From positions 744,001-808,000 of the forward strand of contig NZ_HG964403.1 of NCBI RefSeq assembly GCF_000612805.1: a stretch of 64,000 bases of DNA, read 5' to 3'. Every line of letters starts with the position of its first letter. Position 1 is the stretch's first letter. This DNA is from Bacillus ndiopicus. Lineage in GTDB: Bacteria; Bacillota; Bacilli; Bacillales_A; Planococcaceae. The notes below the pieces were generated by a model, which searched no databases, had not been told where the DNA came from, and saw nothing but the letters and a program-made list of their open reading frames with translations. Both the position numbers and the translations under genes were made by a program. Of the stretch, positions 9,765 through 18,953 are shown in pieces.

Positions 9765-9788
9765 TAGTGCTGCAAAGGGGTAGAGAAA

Positions 9789-11324
9789 ATGACAAAACAA
9801 TACAATGAACAGCTACAGCAAAAAATTGATGCAATTTATGCGGGTGGAGCGCAGAAATATCATGATAAACTAGCGGAAACAAATAAACTATTTGTGCGCG
9901 ATCGCCTAGCATTGCTATTTGATGATGGACAATATGAAGAAGATGGTCGCTTTGCAAACTGCGAAGCAGGTGATTTACCTGCTGACGGTGTTGTATGCGC
10001 TATTGGAAAAATAAATGATGAAACGGTTTGCGTTATGGCGAATGATTCAACAATCAAAGCAGGCTCATGGGGCTCACGTACGGTTGAAAAAATCATTCGC
10101 ATTCAAGAAACAGCAGAAAAGCTACAAGTGCCTATGTTGTATCTAGTCGATTCAGCGGGTGCACGTATTACGGATCAACTTGAAATGTTCCCAGGACGAC
10201 GCGGGGCAGGGAAGATATTCCATAATCAAGTGAGAATGAGTGGTGCTGTTCCACAAATCTGTATTTTATTTGGTCCTTCAGCAGCAGGTGGTGCTTATAT
10301 TCCGGCATTTTGTGATATCGTTATTATGGTTGAAGGCAATGCTTCAATGTATTTAGGCTCACCACGCATGGCTGAAAAGGTTATTGGTGAAAAGGTAACA
10401 TTGGAGGAAATGGGTGGAGCACGTATGCACTGTACAGTGAGTGGCTGCGGTGATGTCTTAGCTACAACTGAGCAGGAGGCAATTGAGCTAGCACGGCAGT
10501 ATATTAGTTATTTCCCTAGCAACTTTGCGCAATTACCACCTCTAAAAGAATCGCTTCAGCCTGTTGCGGGGCGAACGTTGGAAGAAATCATTCCAGAAAA
10601 CCAAAATGCTCCGTTTGATATGTATGAGTGTATCAATCAATTAATTGATGAAAATAGCTTTTTTGAAATTAAAAAGTTATTTGCACCAGAATTAATAACA
10701 GGCTTGGCAAGAATTGATGGGCAAGTAGTTGGGATTGTTGCAAATCAGCCAAAAGTAAAGGGTGGCGTTTTGTTTGTCGATTCAGCAGATAAAGCTGCTA
10801 AGTTTATTACATTATGCGACGCCTTTTCGATTCCATTGTTATTTTTAGCGGATGTACCAGGCTTTATGATTGGTACAAAGGTGGAGCGGGCAGGCATTAT
10901 TAGACATGGTGCTAAGCTTATTTCAGCAATGAGCTCTGCAACGGTTCCTAAAATTTCTGTAATTGTGCGCAAAGCATATGGAGCGGGCTTATATGCGATG
11001 TGTGGACCAGCATTTGAACCAGATGTATGTATCGCACTGCCAACAGCACAAATCGCTGTAATGGGACCAGAAGCAGCCGTCAATGCAGTCTATTCAAATA
11101 AAATTGAGGCAATTGAAGACCCAAAAGAGCGCATGCAATTTGTTAAAGAAAAAATCGAGGAATATAAAAAGGAAATCGATTTATATAAGCTTGCCTCGGA
11201 GTTAGTTATCGACGAAATTATTGCACCTGGTTATTTACGTGAGACATTAGTGAAGCGCTTACATTATTATGGTTCAAAGCAAATTTTATCACCATATCGT
11301 AAGCATCCTGTTTATCCAGTTTAA
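9789..11324 (+). CDS. Acyl-CoA carboxylase carboxyltransferase (beta) subunit
   Basis: 511-residue carboxyltransferase with the two crotonase-like halves of the propionyl/methylcrotonyl-CoA carboxylase beta subunit family. Recognisable are DSAGARI (about 119-125), the glycine-rich GPSAAGGAYIPAF in the N-half, and ADVPGFMIGTKVERAGIIRHGAKL plus KAYGAGLYAMCGPAFEPD in the C-half. It transfers carboxyl from biotin to an acyl-CoA; propionyl-CoA or 3-methylcrotonyl-CoA are candidates but the substrate is not readable. It pairs with the biotin carrier upstream and resembles YngE. Confidence 0.9.
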   Translation: MTKQYNEQLQQKIDAIYAGGAQKYHDKLAETNKLFVRDRLALLFDDGQYEEDGRFANCEAGDLPADGVVCAIGKINDETVCVMANDSTIKAGSWGSRTVEKIIRIQETAEKLQVPMLYLVDSAGARITDQLEMFPGRRGAGKIFHNQVRMSGAVPQICILFGPSAAGGAYIPAFCDIVIMVEGNASMYLGSPRMAEKVIGEKVTLEEMGGARMHCTVSGCGDVLATTEQEAIELARQYISYFPSNFAQLPPLKESLQPVAGRTLEEIIPENQNAPFDMYECINQLIDENSFFEIKKLFAPELITGLARIDGQVVGIVANQPKVKGGVLFVDSADKAAKFITLCDAFSIPLLFLADVPGFMIGTKVERAGIIRHGAKLISAMSSATVPKISVIVRKAYGAGLYAMCGPAFEPDVCIALPTAQIAVMGPEAAVNAVYSNKIEAIEDPKERMQFVKEKIEEYKKEIDLYKLASELVIDEIIAPGYLRETLVKRLHYYGSKQILSPYRKHPVYPV

Positions 11325-11669
11325 TAATGTGATATCATGCTGCTCTGAAAGTTATGTATAATGGCTAGTATGAGGAGAGGGCTGTCTGAAAAATGCGCTA
11401 GCGCAAGGCTTTTCAGGCAGCCATTTGCGCTTATATTGAAGAACTCCCGATTTAAAAAATAGGTATTCTTACGGCAGGGCCGAGATAAATTAGTTGAAGC
11501 CATGCCTACGGTAAGCGTCCACCCGCAACTGAAATCAACGGCTTTTTTGTCTTGTCTATGAATAAATGGTGAAACAACATGCTAGTTATTTAATCAACCT
11601 TCAGTTATTGTGATGAACATTTTTAAGGAAATAAAATCTGAAGATTATATACAACGAGGTGAGTGAATA
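11325..11669. repeat. Non-coding interval with a palindromic hairpin and a partial interspersed element
   Basis: No gene seen. GGCTGTCTGAAAA (11380-11392) pairs with TTTTCAGGCAGCC (11410-11422), one wobble pair, and encloses the perfect 12-bp palindrome TGCGCTAGCGCA (11394-11405). It has no T tract, so it is not a classical terminator. Bases 11479-11539 resemble the right half of the element at 30348-30486 (shared ATTAGTTG-AGC-ATGCC and GAAATCAAC blocks) and look like a decayed copy. Confidence 0.6.
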
Positions 11670-12572
11670 GTGCGTATCTATATAATTGGTGCTGGAGCAG
11701 TAGGTTTATTAATGGCGAGTTTTTTAAGTGAGGCAAACTATCCTGTAACAGTAGTAACAAGACGTGAGGAGCATGCAGAAGAAATTCGTAAGCATGGCAT
11801 TACACGCTATAATATAGATGGACAGCAACAAAAATTTAATGTTACTTCGATGACGGAGCAACAAATACATATAGAAGAAGAGGCAATGGTTATTGTTGCG
11901 ACGAAATATGATGCTTTGCAATCTCTTTTCCCGACATTAGCAGCAATACGAAATGTTCCACTATTATTTATGCAAAATGGCTTGCTACATTATGAGCAAG
12001 CATTAGCACTAAAGCATCAGGATATAGCATTTGGATCAGCACAATTTGGAGCTGAGAAAGCTGGTGAAACAACTGTTTATCATCGCGGCATAGGTGTTTT
12101 GAAGCTAGCTATCGGGCGAGGTAATGATGCCATTATTAATATTTTTGAAGCTGCTAGTAAAGAGGAATTCTTCATAGAGTGGCAAGAAGACGCTGAACAA
12201 ATGCTATTGGAAAAAGCGCTGCTTAATTGCTTTGTTAACCCGCTAACTGCGCTTTTGCAAGTGAGAAATGGACAATTAATTCATAATGAGCATGCATATC
12301 ATTTATTACAGCAGTTATATAAAGAATTAATGCAGGCATTTCCTCAAATGCAGCAAAAATTTCCGTTTCAATCTGTCTATAATTTATGTCAGCGAACTGC
12401 TAATAATATTTCTTCTATGCTAGCGGATAGGCAAGCTGGGCGAAAATCAGAAATTGAAACGATAGTTGGAGCAATTATAAAAAAAGCACAAAAAATGGGG
12501 GCAGATGTGCCAACGCTCAGCGTGTTATACTATTTATTATTAGCGATAGAGGAGAGCGGTGAAAAAATGTGA
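11670..12572 (+). CDS. panE: 2-dehydropantoate 2-reductase (ketopantoate reductase)
   Basis: 300-residue NADPH-dependent reductase of the ApbA/PanE family, forming pantoate for coenzyme A synthesis. The Rossmann motif IIGAGAVGLLMASFL starts at residue 4, MQNGL lies near residue 103, and the C-terminal helical domain carries the conserved ALLNCFVNPLTALLQV block with the catalytic lysine-helix region. It corresponds to ylbQ. Initiation is at GTG 11670 with ACGAGGTGAG upstream. It ends in ATGTGA, overlapping the start of the next gene by four bases. Confidence 0.88.
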   Translation: MRIYIIGAGAVGLLMASFLSEANYPVTVVTRREEHAEEIRKHGITRYNIDGQQQKFNVTSMTEQQIHIEEEAMVIVATKYDALQSLFPTLAAIRNVPLLFMQNGLLHYEQALALKHQDIAFGSAQFGAEKAGETTVYHRGIGVLKLAIGRGNDAIINIFEAASKEEFFIEWQEDAEQMLLEKALLNCFVNPLTALLQVRNGQLIHNEHAYHLLQQLYKELMQAFPQMQQKFPFQSVYNLCQRTANNISSMLADRQAGRKSEIETIVGAIIKKAQKMGADVPTLSVLYYLLLAIEESGEKM

Positions 12573-12958
12573 AGTTTTTAGCTTTTTTAATAACGGTAAT
12601 TATTATTTGCCCTTTAGTTGCACTTGTTATCACTTACTTTATATGTCGGAAATTTCGTTTAAGTAATTCAAAAGCATTTGGCTTTGCTGCTGATGTTGCA
12701 ACATTATTACTGTTTTTTTCAGTTCCAATGGCTGTCGCAAGTATTTGGGATATTTCGATTGTGATTCCGCTTATTATAATTGCTATTTTTATAGCCATTA
12801 CGTTTACATATATTGATTGGCGAACAAAAAAAGAAATTGCTGTACCGCAATTGCTCAAAAAGATATGGCGTGTTTATTTCATATTATTGAGCGTTAGTTA
12901 TTTTTTCATTTGCATTGCTGGTTTAACTTTAAATGTACTTGAATATGTCTCAGTGTAA
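12569..12958 (+). CDS. DUF3397 family membrane protein
   Basis: 129-residue protein with four hydrophobic segments (about residues 3-22, 37-58, 61-82 and 104-125) and short basic loops. It matches the DUF3397 proteins found between panE and bshC in many Bacillales; function unknown. The start is GTG at 12569 within the panE stop (GTGA overlap), so translational coupling is likely. Confidence 0.82.
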   Translation: MKFLAFLITVIIICPLVALVITYFICRKFRLSNSKAFGFAADVATLLLFFSVPMAVASIWDISIVIPLIIIAIFIAITFTYIDWRTKKEIAVPQLLKKIWRVYFILLSVSYFFICIAGLTLNVLEYVSV

Positions 12959-13073
12959 GCAAATTCTTTTTCGAAATGCTACATAACGTTTACAATGGAA
13001 TAAGTTAAAATGTTGAAAATAACAATAGACATATTATTTTAAAAGTTAGTAAGGGATAGAGAGGGTTTTCATA

Positions 13074-14690
13074 ATGAAACTGGAACAAAACGTTTTACCA
13101 GTACAAAATAAAATAATGACACATTATTGGGATAGGCAGTCTGATATACAGAGTTTCTTTGATTATGCATATAATGAAGATGCCTTTCAAGAGCGTGCTC
13201 AATATCTATCTACAAAAACATATGATACAACACAATTAAGTAACATCGTTCGGTCGTATATGGCACCATTCGGTTTATCAGAGGCAAGTGAACATCATTT
13301 AAAAGAACTGGCGGCTGGTGCTTATGTTATAGTAGGGGGGCAACAAGCTGGTTTATTAACAGGACCGATGTATTCGATGCACAAGGCAATTTCGGTTATT
13401 TTGCTTGCAAAGCAGCAGCGTGAAAAGCTTGGAAAGCAGGTTGTTCCGTTATTTTGGATTGCTGGTGAAGACCATGATATTGAAGAAATTAATCATACGT
13501 ATACAACGGTTGATGCTAGCTTAAAGAAGCGTGTTTATAAAGAACGCTCAAAGCGCAAAACAATGGCTTCTACAACAGCTATAAACAAAGAAGAGATGGA
13601 GCAGTTTGTACGTACTGTTTTTGCGGATTTTGGAGAAACGCAATATACAAAAGATTTACTACATAACGTATTAATGCATTTACATGCTAGCAAAACGTTT
13701 ACAGACTTCTTCACAGCACTAATGAACGAGCTGTTTGCAAAGCATGGTTTGCTTATGTTAGATGCGGCGTTTCCTGCATTCCGTCAATATGAAGCAAACT
13801 TTTTTGTGAGATTAATAGAGCGCAATGAAGAGATTGCACAAGTGGTTGTAGCGCAGGAGGAGGCTTTCAATCAGGCAGGTTACGGCAAGCCAATTGAGGC
13901 AACGGTGAATAATGCAAATTTATTTTTTGTACAGGATGGCGAGCGCTTTTTATTAGAGCGCAAAGATAACTATTATACGAATGCGCTTGGTCATATTAAG
14001 CTGACAAAAGAGCAGCTGCTAGAAATTGCACGACAAACGCCTGAGAAATTAAGCAATAACGTTGTTACACGTCCATTAATGCAAGAAATGACAATCCCTG
14101 TCTTAGCCTTTGTTGGCGGACCTGGTGAATTGGCGTATTGGGCAACATTGAAACCAGCATTTTCTTTATTGAATTTACAAATGCCTATTTTCGCCCCAAG
14201 GTTAAATATTACGTTAGTTCCTCGTACAGTACAACCGTTACTAGCACAAAATGATTTAACTGTGCAAGATGTAACAAGAGGGCATGCAGAGCAATTAAAA
14301 AATCGCTTTATCGAAGAGGTGCAGGATGAGCAAGCTAAAGAAAAAATTGCTCAAATGCAGCAACAATTAATTGCGCAATATGAAGAGCTTGAAAAGCATT
14401 TGCATGGTGAGCAGCTAGATTTACGTAATGTAATTTTGAAAAATAAACAATATCATTGTATGCAGTTTGATTATTTAACGTCAAAAATAGAGCAAGAGGT
14501 ATTACGTAAGCATGATGTTAAAATAAAGCAGTTCAATTTAATCATAGCAGAGCTTTTCCCTAACAATAATTTGCAAGAACGTTTGTTTAATCCGTATCAG
14601 TATTTAAACCTATATGGACCAACGTTGATTGATAGTCTTATTGAACTATATTTAGTCCCTTCTGACCAACATAATTGCATAACGCTTTGA
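13074..14690 (+). CDS. bshC: Putative cysteine ligase BshC (bacillithiol biosynthesis)
   Basis: 538-residue BshC, the last enzyme of bacillithiol synthesis that joins cysteine to GlcN-malate. The family blocks VIVGGQQAGLLTGPMYS (about residues 85-101), PLFWIAGEDHDIEEINH (about 124-140) and a C-terminal coiled-coil region (about 425-475) are all present. Length matches the family. It lies between the panE pair and mraZ, as yllA does in Bacillus subtilis, and is closed by a terminator. Presence implies bacillithiol is the low-molecular-weight thiol here. Confidence 0.94.
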   Translation: MKLEQNVLPVQNKIMTHYWDRQSDIQSFFDYAYNEDAFQERAQYLSTKTYDTTQLSNIVRSYMAPFGLSEASEHHLKELAAGAYVIVGGQQAGLLTGPMYSMHKAISVILLAKQQREKLGKQVVPLFWIAGEDHDIEEINHTYTTVDASLKKRVYKERSKRKTMASTTAINKEEMEQFVRTVFADFGETQYTKDLLHNVLMHLHASKTFTDFFTALMNELFAKHGLLMLDAAFPAFRQYEANFFVRLIERNEEIAQVVVAQEEAFNQAGYGKPIEATVNNANLFFVQDGERFLLERKDNYYTNALGHIKLTKEQLLEIARQTPEKLSNNVVTRPLMQEMTIPVLAFVGGPGELAYWATLKPAFSLLNLQMPIFAPRLNITLVPRTVQPLLAQNDLTVQDVTRGHAEQLKNRFIEEVQDEQAKEKIAQMQQQLIAQYEELEKHLHGEQLDLRNVILKNKQYHCMQFDYLTSKIEQEVLRKHDVKIKQFNLIIAELFPNNNLQERLFNPYQYLNLYGPTLIDSLIELYLVPSDQHNCITL

Positions 14691-14697
14691 TATAAAA

Positions 14698-14727
14698 AGG
14701 CTATTTCTATTGAGAAATAGCTTTTTT
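14698..14727 (+). terminator. Rho-independent terminator after bshC
   Basis: GCTATTTCT (14700-14708) and AGAAATAGC (14713-14721) form a stem with a four-base loop followed by T6. It separates bshC from the mraZ promoter region. Confidence 0.9.
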
Positions 14728-14800
14728 GTGTGCATATATTATCAGTCTCCTTTTTTATAGTAAGGTCTATTTGCGTAATTTCTTATTATAACAGAAGAAA

Positions 14801-14840
14801 TGTGAGGAATTGGTGGTGAAAAGTGGGGGCTTGTGGTACA
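14801..14840 (+). promoter_or_regulatory. MraZ operator (10-bp-period GTGG repeats)
   Basis: GTGG(T/G) occurs at 14813, 14823 and 14833, in exact 10-bp phase, with a fourth weaker copy (TGAGG) at 14803. MraZ proteins are known to bind short direct repeats of TGGG or GTG(T/G) type with a 10-bp period in front of their own operon. The last repeat ends about 30 bases before the mraZ start codon. The match in spacing and position makes this the likely autoregulatory site of the dcw operon. Confidence 0.82.
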
Positions 14841-14866
14841 TTTATTAGTAAAGTGGGGTGAGTAGC

Positions 14867-15298
14867 ATGTTCATGGGGGAATACGTGCATTCCGTTGATG
14901 TAAAAGGACGTCTCATAGTACCTTCGAAATTTCGAGAATCACTAGGAGAAACGTTCGTTATTACACGTGGATTGGACAACTGTATTTTTGGATACCCTAT
15001 GGATGAATGGCGAAAGCTTGAAGAAAAATTAAAAAACTTACCGATGACGAAAAAGGATGCACGTGCATTTGCGCGCTTCTTCTTTTCGGGTGCAACGGAA
15101 GTTGAGTTAGATAAGCAAGGTCGCATAAATATTCCAGCTACATTAATCCAATATGCAAATCTCGAAAAAGAGTGTGTTGTATTAGGTGTATCAAGCAGGA
15201 TAGAGATTTGGGCGAAGGAAGCTTGGGACACATACTATGATGAATCAGAAGCATCATTTAACGAAATAGCAGAAAATATGATAGGCTTTGATTTTTAA
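14867..15298 (+). CDS. mraZ: Transcriptional regulator MraZ
   Basis: 143-residue MraZ, the AbrB-fold regulator at the head of the division and cell wall cluster, also nucleoid associated. Two SpoVT-AbrB-like halves are visible: [20 protein letters not shown] (residues 4-23) and [16 protein letters not shown] (about 76-91). The ATG at 14867 follows GTGGGGTGA by six bases and gives the exact Bacillus subtilis length; the frame's GTG three codons upstream is less likely. It should repress or tune its own operon through the repeats at 14801-14840. Confidence 0.95.
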   Translation: MFMGEYVHSVDVKGRLIVPSKFRESLGETFVITRGLDNCIFGYPMDEWRKLEEKLKNLPMTKKDARAFARFFFSGATEVELDKQGRINIPATLIQYANLEKECVVLGVSSRIEIWAKEAWDTYYDESEASFNEIAENMIGFDF

Positions 15299-15319
15299 AG
15301 CACTAAAGGAGTAAAGAAT

Positions 15320-16258
15320 ATGTTCAATCATACAACTGTATTATTGAAGGAGACGGTTGATGGGTTGAACATCAATCCAGATGGGGTATATGTGGACTGC
15401 ACATTAGGTGGCGCTGGACACAGTGAATACCTCGTACAGCAACTGTCTCCAAACGGAAAGCTTATTTGCTTTGACCAAGATACGACAGCAATAGAAAATG
15501 CAAAAATTCGATTAGCTAACTATTTAGATCGTGTAACATTTGTCCACTCGAATTTTAGATATTTAAAGGACGAGCTATATGCACTAAACATTCAGCAAGT
15601 AGATGGAATTTTATACGACTTAGGTGTATCTTCCCCACAACTGGATACACCAGAGAGAGGTTTTAGTTACCATCATGATGCACCACTCGATATGCGCATG
15701 GACCAAACAGCAGAATTAACAGCATTCCATGTAGTGAATGAATGGTCATACGAGGATTTAGTGAGGATTTTCTTCCGTTATGGTGAAGAGAAGTTTTCAA
15801 AGCAAATTGCACGCAAAATTGAAGCAGCACGAAAAAATGCCCCGATTGAAACAACAGGGCAATTAGTGGAATTAATTAAAGAAGGTATTCCTGCTGCTGC
15901 ACGACGCACAGGGGGGCACCCTGCGAAGCGAGTATTTCAAGCTATTCGCATTGCTGTGAATGATGAGCTTGGAGTAGCAGAGGATTCTATCGTTGATGCG
16001 ATTGAACTATTAGCGATTGGTGGGAGAGTTAGCGTTATTACGTTCCATTCATTGGAGGATCGCCTTTGTAAAACAATATTTAAAGAAGCTTCTTCATTAC
16101 CAGAATTACCACCTGGCTTACCAATAATTCCGGATGATATGAAGCCGAAGCTAAAATTAATTACGAAAAAGCCAATTGTACCTACGGAAGAAGAGTTAGA
16201 GGCTAATAACCGTTCACGTTCAGCGAAGCTACGCATCGCTGAAAAAATTAATAAATAA
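15320..16258 (+). CDS. rsmH: 16S rRNA (cytosine(1402)-N(4))-methyltransferase RsmH
   Basis: 312-residue MraW/RsmH that methylates N4 of C1402 in the 16S rRNA decoding centre. The SAM-binding [15 protein letters not shown] (about residues 25-39), [14 protein letters not shown] (about 97-110) and the C-terminal [11 protein letters not shown] and [10 protein letters not shown] blocks are diagnostic. AAAGGAG lies upstream of ATG 15320. It is the second gene of the operon. Confidence 0.97.
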   Translation: MFNHTTVLLKETVDGLNINPDGVYVDCTLGGAGHSEYLVQQLSPNGKLICFDQDTTAIENAKIRLANYLDRVTFVHSNFRYLKDELYALNIQQVDGILYDLGVSSPQLDTPERGFSYHHDAPLDMRMDQTAELTAFHVVNEWSYEDLVRIFFRYGEEKFSKQIARKIEAARKNAPIETTGQLVELIKEGIPAAARRTGGHPAKRVFQAIRIAVNDELGVAEDSIVDAIELLAIGGRVSVITFHSLEDRLCKTIFKEASSLPELPPGLPIIPDDMKPKLKLITKKPIVPTEEELEANNRSRSAKLRIAEKINK

Positions 16259-16273
16259 AGGAAGTGGATGACG

Positions 16274-16660
16274 ATGGCAGTACGCGTAAGGCAACAACCG
16301 TATATACAGCAGCCAGTAATATCACCACAACCACAGCAACCAGAAAAGCAACCTAGCAAAAAGTCGAGCTACAGGAAAAGTAAAGGATTAATTTCTAAAC
16401 GTGAAAAATTATTATATATTTTATTCCTGATTATTGTAGCAATAATGGCAGTTGCAATCCTACATACACAAAGTAAAATCCAAACGACAAGTATGGAAAT
16501 ACAGCAAGTAGAAAAAGAAGTATCTCAAATTGCAAATCAAAATGTAGGCTTAAATGTGCAGGTTAGTGAGTTGTCGGCTTATGAACGTATTTTGAAAAAA
16601 GCACAAGAACTCGGTTTAACTCTTAATGAGAAAAATGTAAAGGTAGTGCCGGGAGAATGA
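16274..16660 (+). CDS. ftsL: Cell division protein FtsL
   Basis: 128-residue bitopic protein: basic cytoplasmic N-terminus, one membrane segment (LLYILFLIIVAIMAVAILH, about residues 47-65) and an extracellular leucine-zipper coiled coil. With DivIB and DivIC it regulates septal peptidoglycan synthesis by PbpB and FtsW. AAGGAAG at 16258-16264 is nine bases from ATG 16274 and only three from ATG 16268, so 16274 is preferred. Its stop overlaps pbpB by four bases. Confidence 0.88.
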   Translation: MAVRVRQQPYIQQPVISPQPQQPEKQPSKKSSYRKSKGLISKREKLLYILFLIIVAIMAVAILHTQSKIQTTSMEIQQVEKEVSQIANQNVGLNVQVSELSAYERILKKAQELGLTLNEKNVKVVPGE

Positions 16661-18879
16661 AAAAAAGTACATTTCGTTTCCAAAAAGGAGCCTTCCTGAT
16701 GTTTTTAATATACGGAGGGCTCTTTTTGCTATTATTTTGGCGCATCGTCCATTTGCAAACGGCTAATGAAGTAAACGGTTATTCACTCGCGGCTGAGGCG
16801 GCAGCTAAATATGCGCGAGAAGTACCACTTGCGGCAAATAGAGGACGTATTTTAGATCGCAATGAAAATGTTATTGCGGAAGATATATTAGCATATAAGC
16901 TTGTGGCAGTTGTTAATGAATCAGCGACAGGAAAATCAAAAAAACCGTTACATGTTGCTGACCCTCAAAAAACAGCAAAAGTGTTAGCACAATATCTAGA
17001 AATGGATGAGCAAGATATTTATCAAATTTTGACGAGAAAGTTGGACGATGGAAGAACACCCTATCAAGTTGAGTTCGGGGCTGCAGGACGCAAAATTAGT
17101 TACGATACGAAAGTGGCAATCGAAAAAGAGCAGTTGCCAGGTATTATTTTTATAGAGGACACAAAACGATATTATCCGAATGGTCCATTTGCATCACATT
17201 TAATTGGCTTTGCTGTAGAAGAAAAGCAAAAGGATGATAAGTTGAAAACAGTCGGTAAAATGGGGCTGGAATATACTTATAATGATCAATTGACAGGGAC
17301 ACCTGGTTCCATCTCGTATGATAGCGATATTAAAGGCTACTTATTGCCGAACAGTGAAAAAATGATTCAACCTGCAAAAGATGGTGCTGAAATCTATTTA
17401 ACAATTGATAAAACAATTCAAAACTTTTTAGAAGAAGCGATGACGCAAGTTGATAAGCAATATAACCCTGAATCCATGACTGCTGTAGTGGCAGATCCGA
17501 AAACAGGTGAGATTTTAGCCATGTCACAAAGACCTACCTTTGATCCAGCAGACCGTATTGGCTTAGAAAGCAACTGGCTGAATGAAACAATAGAAAATGT
17601 AATCGAGCCAGGTTCAACGATGAAAACTTTTACGTTAGCGGCGGCGATTGACTCGGATAACTGGCATCCAAATGCGAAATTCCAGTCAGGGCAATATGTA
17701 GTTCACGATCGTATAATTAGAGACCATAATAACGGAGTTGGTTGGGGAAAGATTAGTTATTTAGAAGGCATCCAACGTTCCTCTAATACAGGAATGGCAC
17801 ATATGCTATCAATTATGGGGGCAGAGACTTTTTATGACTATTTAGATCGATTTGGCTTTGGTCAGAAAACAGGTATTGATTTGCCTGGCGAAGTGACAGG
17901 TACATTGCTATCTAGGTATCCAGTTAATAAAGTAACCACAGCATTTGGTCAAGGGTCCACCGTAACACCAATGCAGCTTATTCAAGCTATGACTGCAATT
18001 GCGAATGACGGTAAAATGATGCAGCCATATGTAATTGATAAAATTGTTGATCCAAGTACAGGAAAAATAATATTAGATGATGAGCCTATCGTAAAGAATC
18101 AGCCTGTTTCAGCTGAAACAGCAAAGCAAGTACGAGAAATTCTTGCAACGACTGTAACGAGCAAGAATGGGACAGCACAACGCTTTGCATTAGAGGGCTA
18201 TGAGGTTGCAGGGAAAACAGGAACTGCACAAATTGCTCGAGAGCAAGGCGGAGGCTATTACTCAGGGAAAAATAATTACCTGTATTCATTTTTAGGAATG
18301 GCTCCAGTTGATGACCCACAGCTTATTATGTATATTGCAGTAAAAAAACCAAAGCTAGCTGACACTGAGGGTGGTTCAGAACCGACTTCAACTGTATTTA
18401 AAACAGTAATGGAAAATAGCTTGAAATATTTTAATATTAACCCTGAGGAAACGGCAGAGGTTCAAATGACAAAATTAGCCGATTATACTAAAAAGCCAGC
18501 TGAAAATGTTCAAGTAGAGCTGATAAATAAAGGGTTAACGCCAATCATCATTGGTGAAGGTGGGCAAATTGTTGAGCAATATCCAGCAAAAGATTTAGAA
18601 GTGACACAAGGAAGTATCGTCTTTTTAAAGACAGATGGAGCAGTTACGTTGCCATCATTTATTGGTTGGTCGTTACGCAATGTCTTAATTTATAAAGCCT
18701 TATCTGGATTGCCAATTGAAATTGTTGGAGAAGGCTATGTAGATAGTCAAAGTGTATCAGAAAATACACCAATTCAAGATACCGCGCCGATTGTTGTAAA
18801 GCTGAAGACACCTGAGGAATCCTTTGCACCAGAAGTGGAGGAAACGGATGAAGAGGGGGAACAGTTGCCACAAGATTAG
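16657..18879 (+). CDS. pbpB: Penicillin-binding protein 2B (septal transpeptidase)
   Basis: 740-residue class B PBP for division septum synthesis. An N-terminal membrane anchor (residues about 9-32) is followed by a PBP dimerisation domain (GRILDRNENVIAED), the transpeptidase domain with SxxK in PGSTMK near residue 319, SxN in RSSNTG and KTG in AGKTGTAQ, and two C-terminal PASTA domains from about residue 605. An acidic tail ends the protein. ATGA overlap with ftsL couples translation. Gene order separates it from spoVD, which has one PASTA domain only. Confidence 0.94.
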   Translation: MKKSTFRFQKGAFLMFLIYGGLFLLLFWRIVHLQTANEVNGYSLAAEAAAKYAREVPLAANRGRILDRNENVIAEDILAYKLVAVVNESATGKSKKPLHVADPQKTAKVLAQYLEMDEQDIYQILTRKLDDGRTPYQVEFGAAGRKISYDTKVAIEKEQLPGIIFIEDTKRYYPNGPFASHLIGFAVEEKQKDDKLKTVGKMGLEYTYNDQLTGTPGSISYDSDIKGYLLPNSEKMIQPAKDGAEIYLTIDKTIQNFLEEAMTQVDKQYNPESMTAVVADPKTGEILAMSQRPTFDPADRIGLESNWLNETIENVIEPGSTMKTFTLAAAIDSDNWHPNAKFQSGQYVVHDRIIRDHNNGVGWGKISYLEGIQRSSNTGMAHMLSIMGAETFYDYLDRFGFGQKTGIDLPGEVTGTLLSRYPVNKVTTAFGQGSTVTPMQLIQAMTAIANDGKMMQPYVIDKIVDPSTGKIILDDEPIVKNQPVSAETAKQVREILATTVTSKNGTAQRFALEGYEVAGKTGTAQIAREQGGGYYSGKNNYLYSFLGMAPVDDPQLIMYIAVKKPKLADTEGGSEPTSTVFKTVMENSLKYFNINPEETAEVQMTKLADYTKKPAENVQVELINKGLTPIIIGEGGQIVEQYPAKDLEVTQGSIVFLKTDGAVTLPSFIGWSLRNVLIYKALSGLPIEIVGEGYVDSQSVSENTPIQDTAPIVVKLKTPEESFAPEVEETDEEGEQLPQD

Positions 18880-18903
18880 TAGAGGCGTAATTGCTGGAAA
18901 GCT

Positions 18904-18932
18904 GAATAGAAGTCCACTTCTATACATACTTT
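18904..18932 (+). promoter_or_regulatory. SigE-type promoter for spoVD
   Basis: A -35-like gaATAga (18904-18910) and a -10-like CATACTTT (18925-18932) are separated by 14 bases, fitting the SigE consensus kmATAtt-N14-CATAcAnT. The -10 ends 21 bases before the spoVD start codon. spoVD is SigE controlled in Bacillus subtilis, which supports the reading. Confidence 0.7.
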
Positions 18933-18953
18933 GTTAAAAACGGAGTGTGTCGA

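Noticed and set aside
11321..11503. 60-codon minus-strand frame in the gap before panE
   Set aside because: It runs through the hairpin at 11380-11422, lacks translation signals and resembles nothing known.
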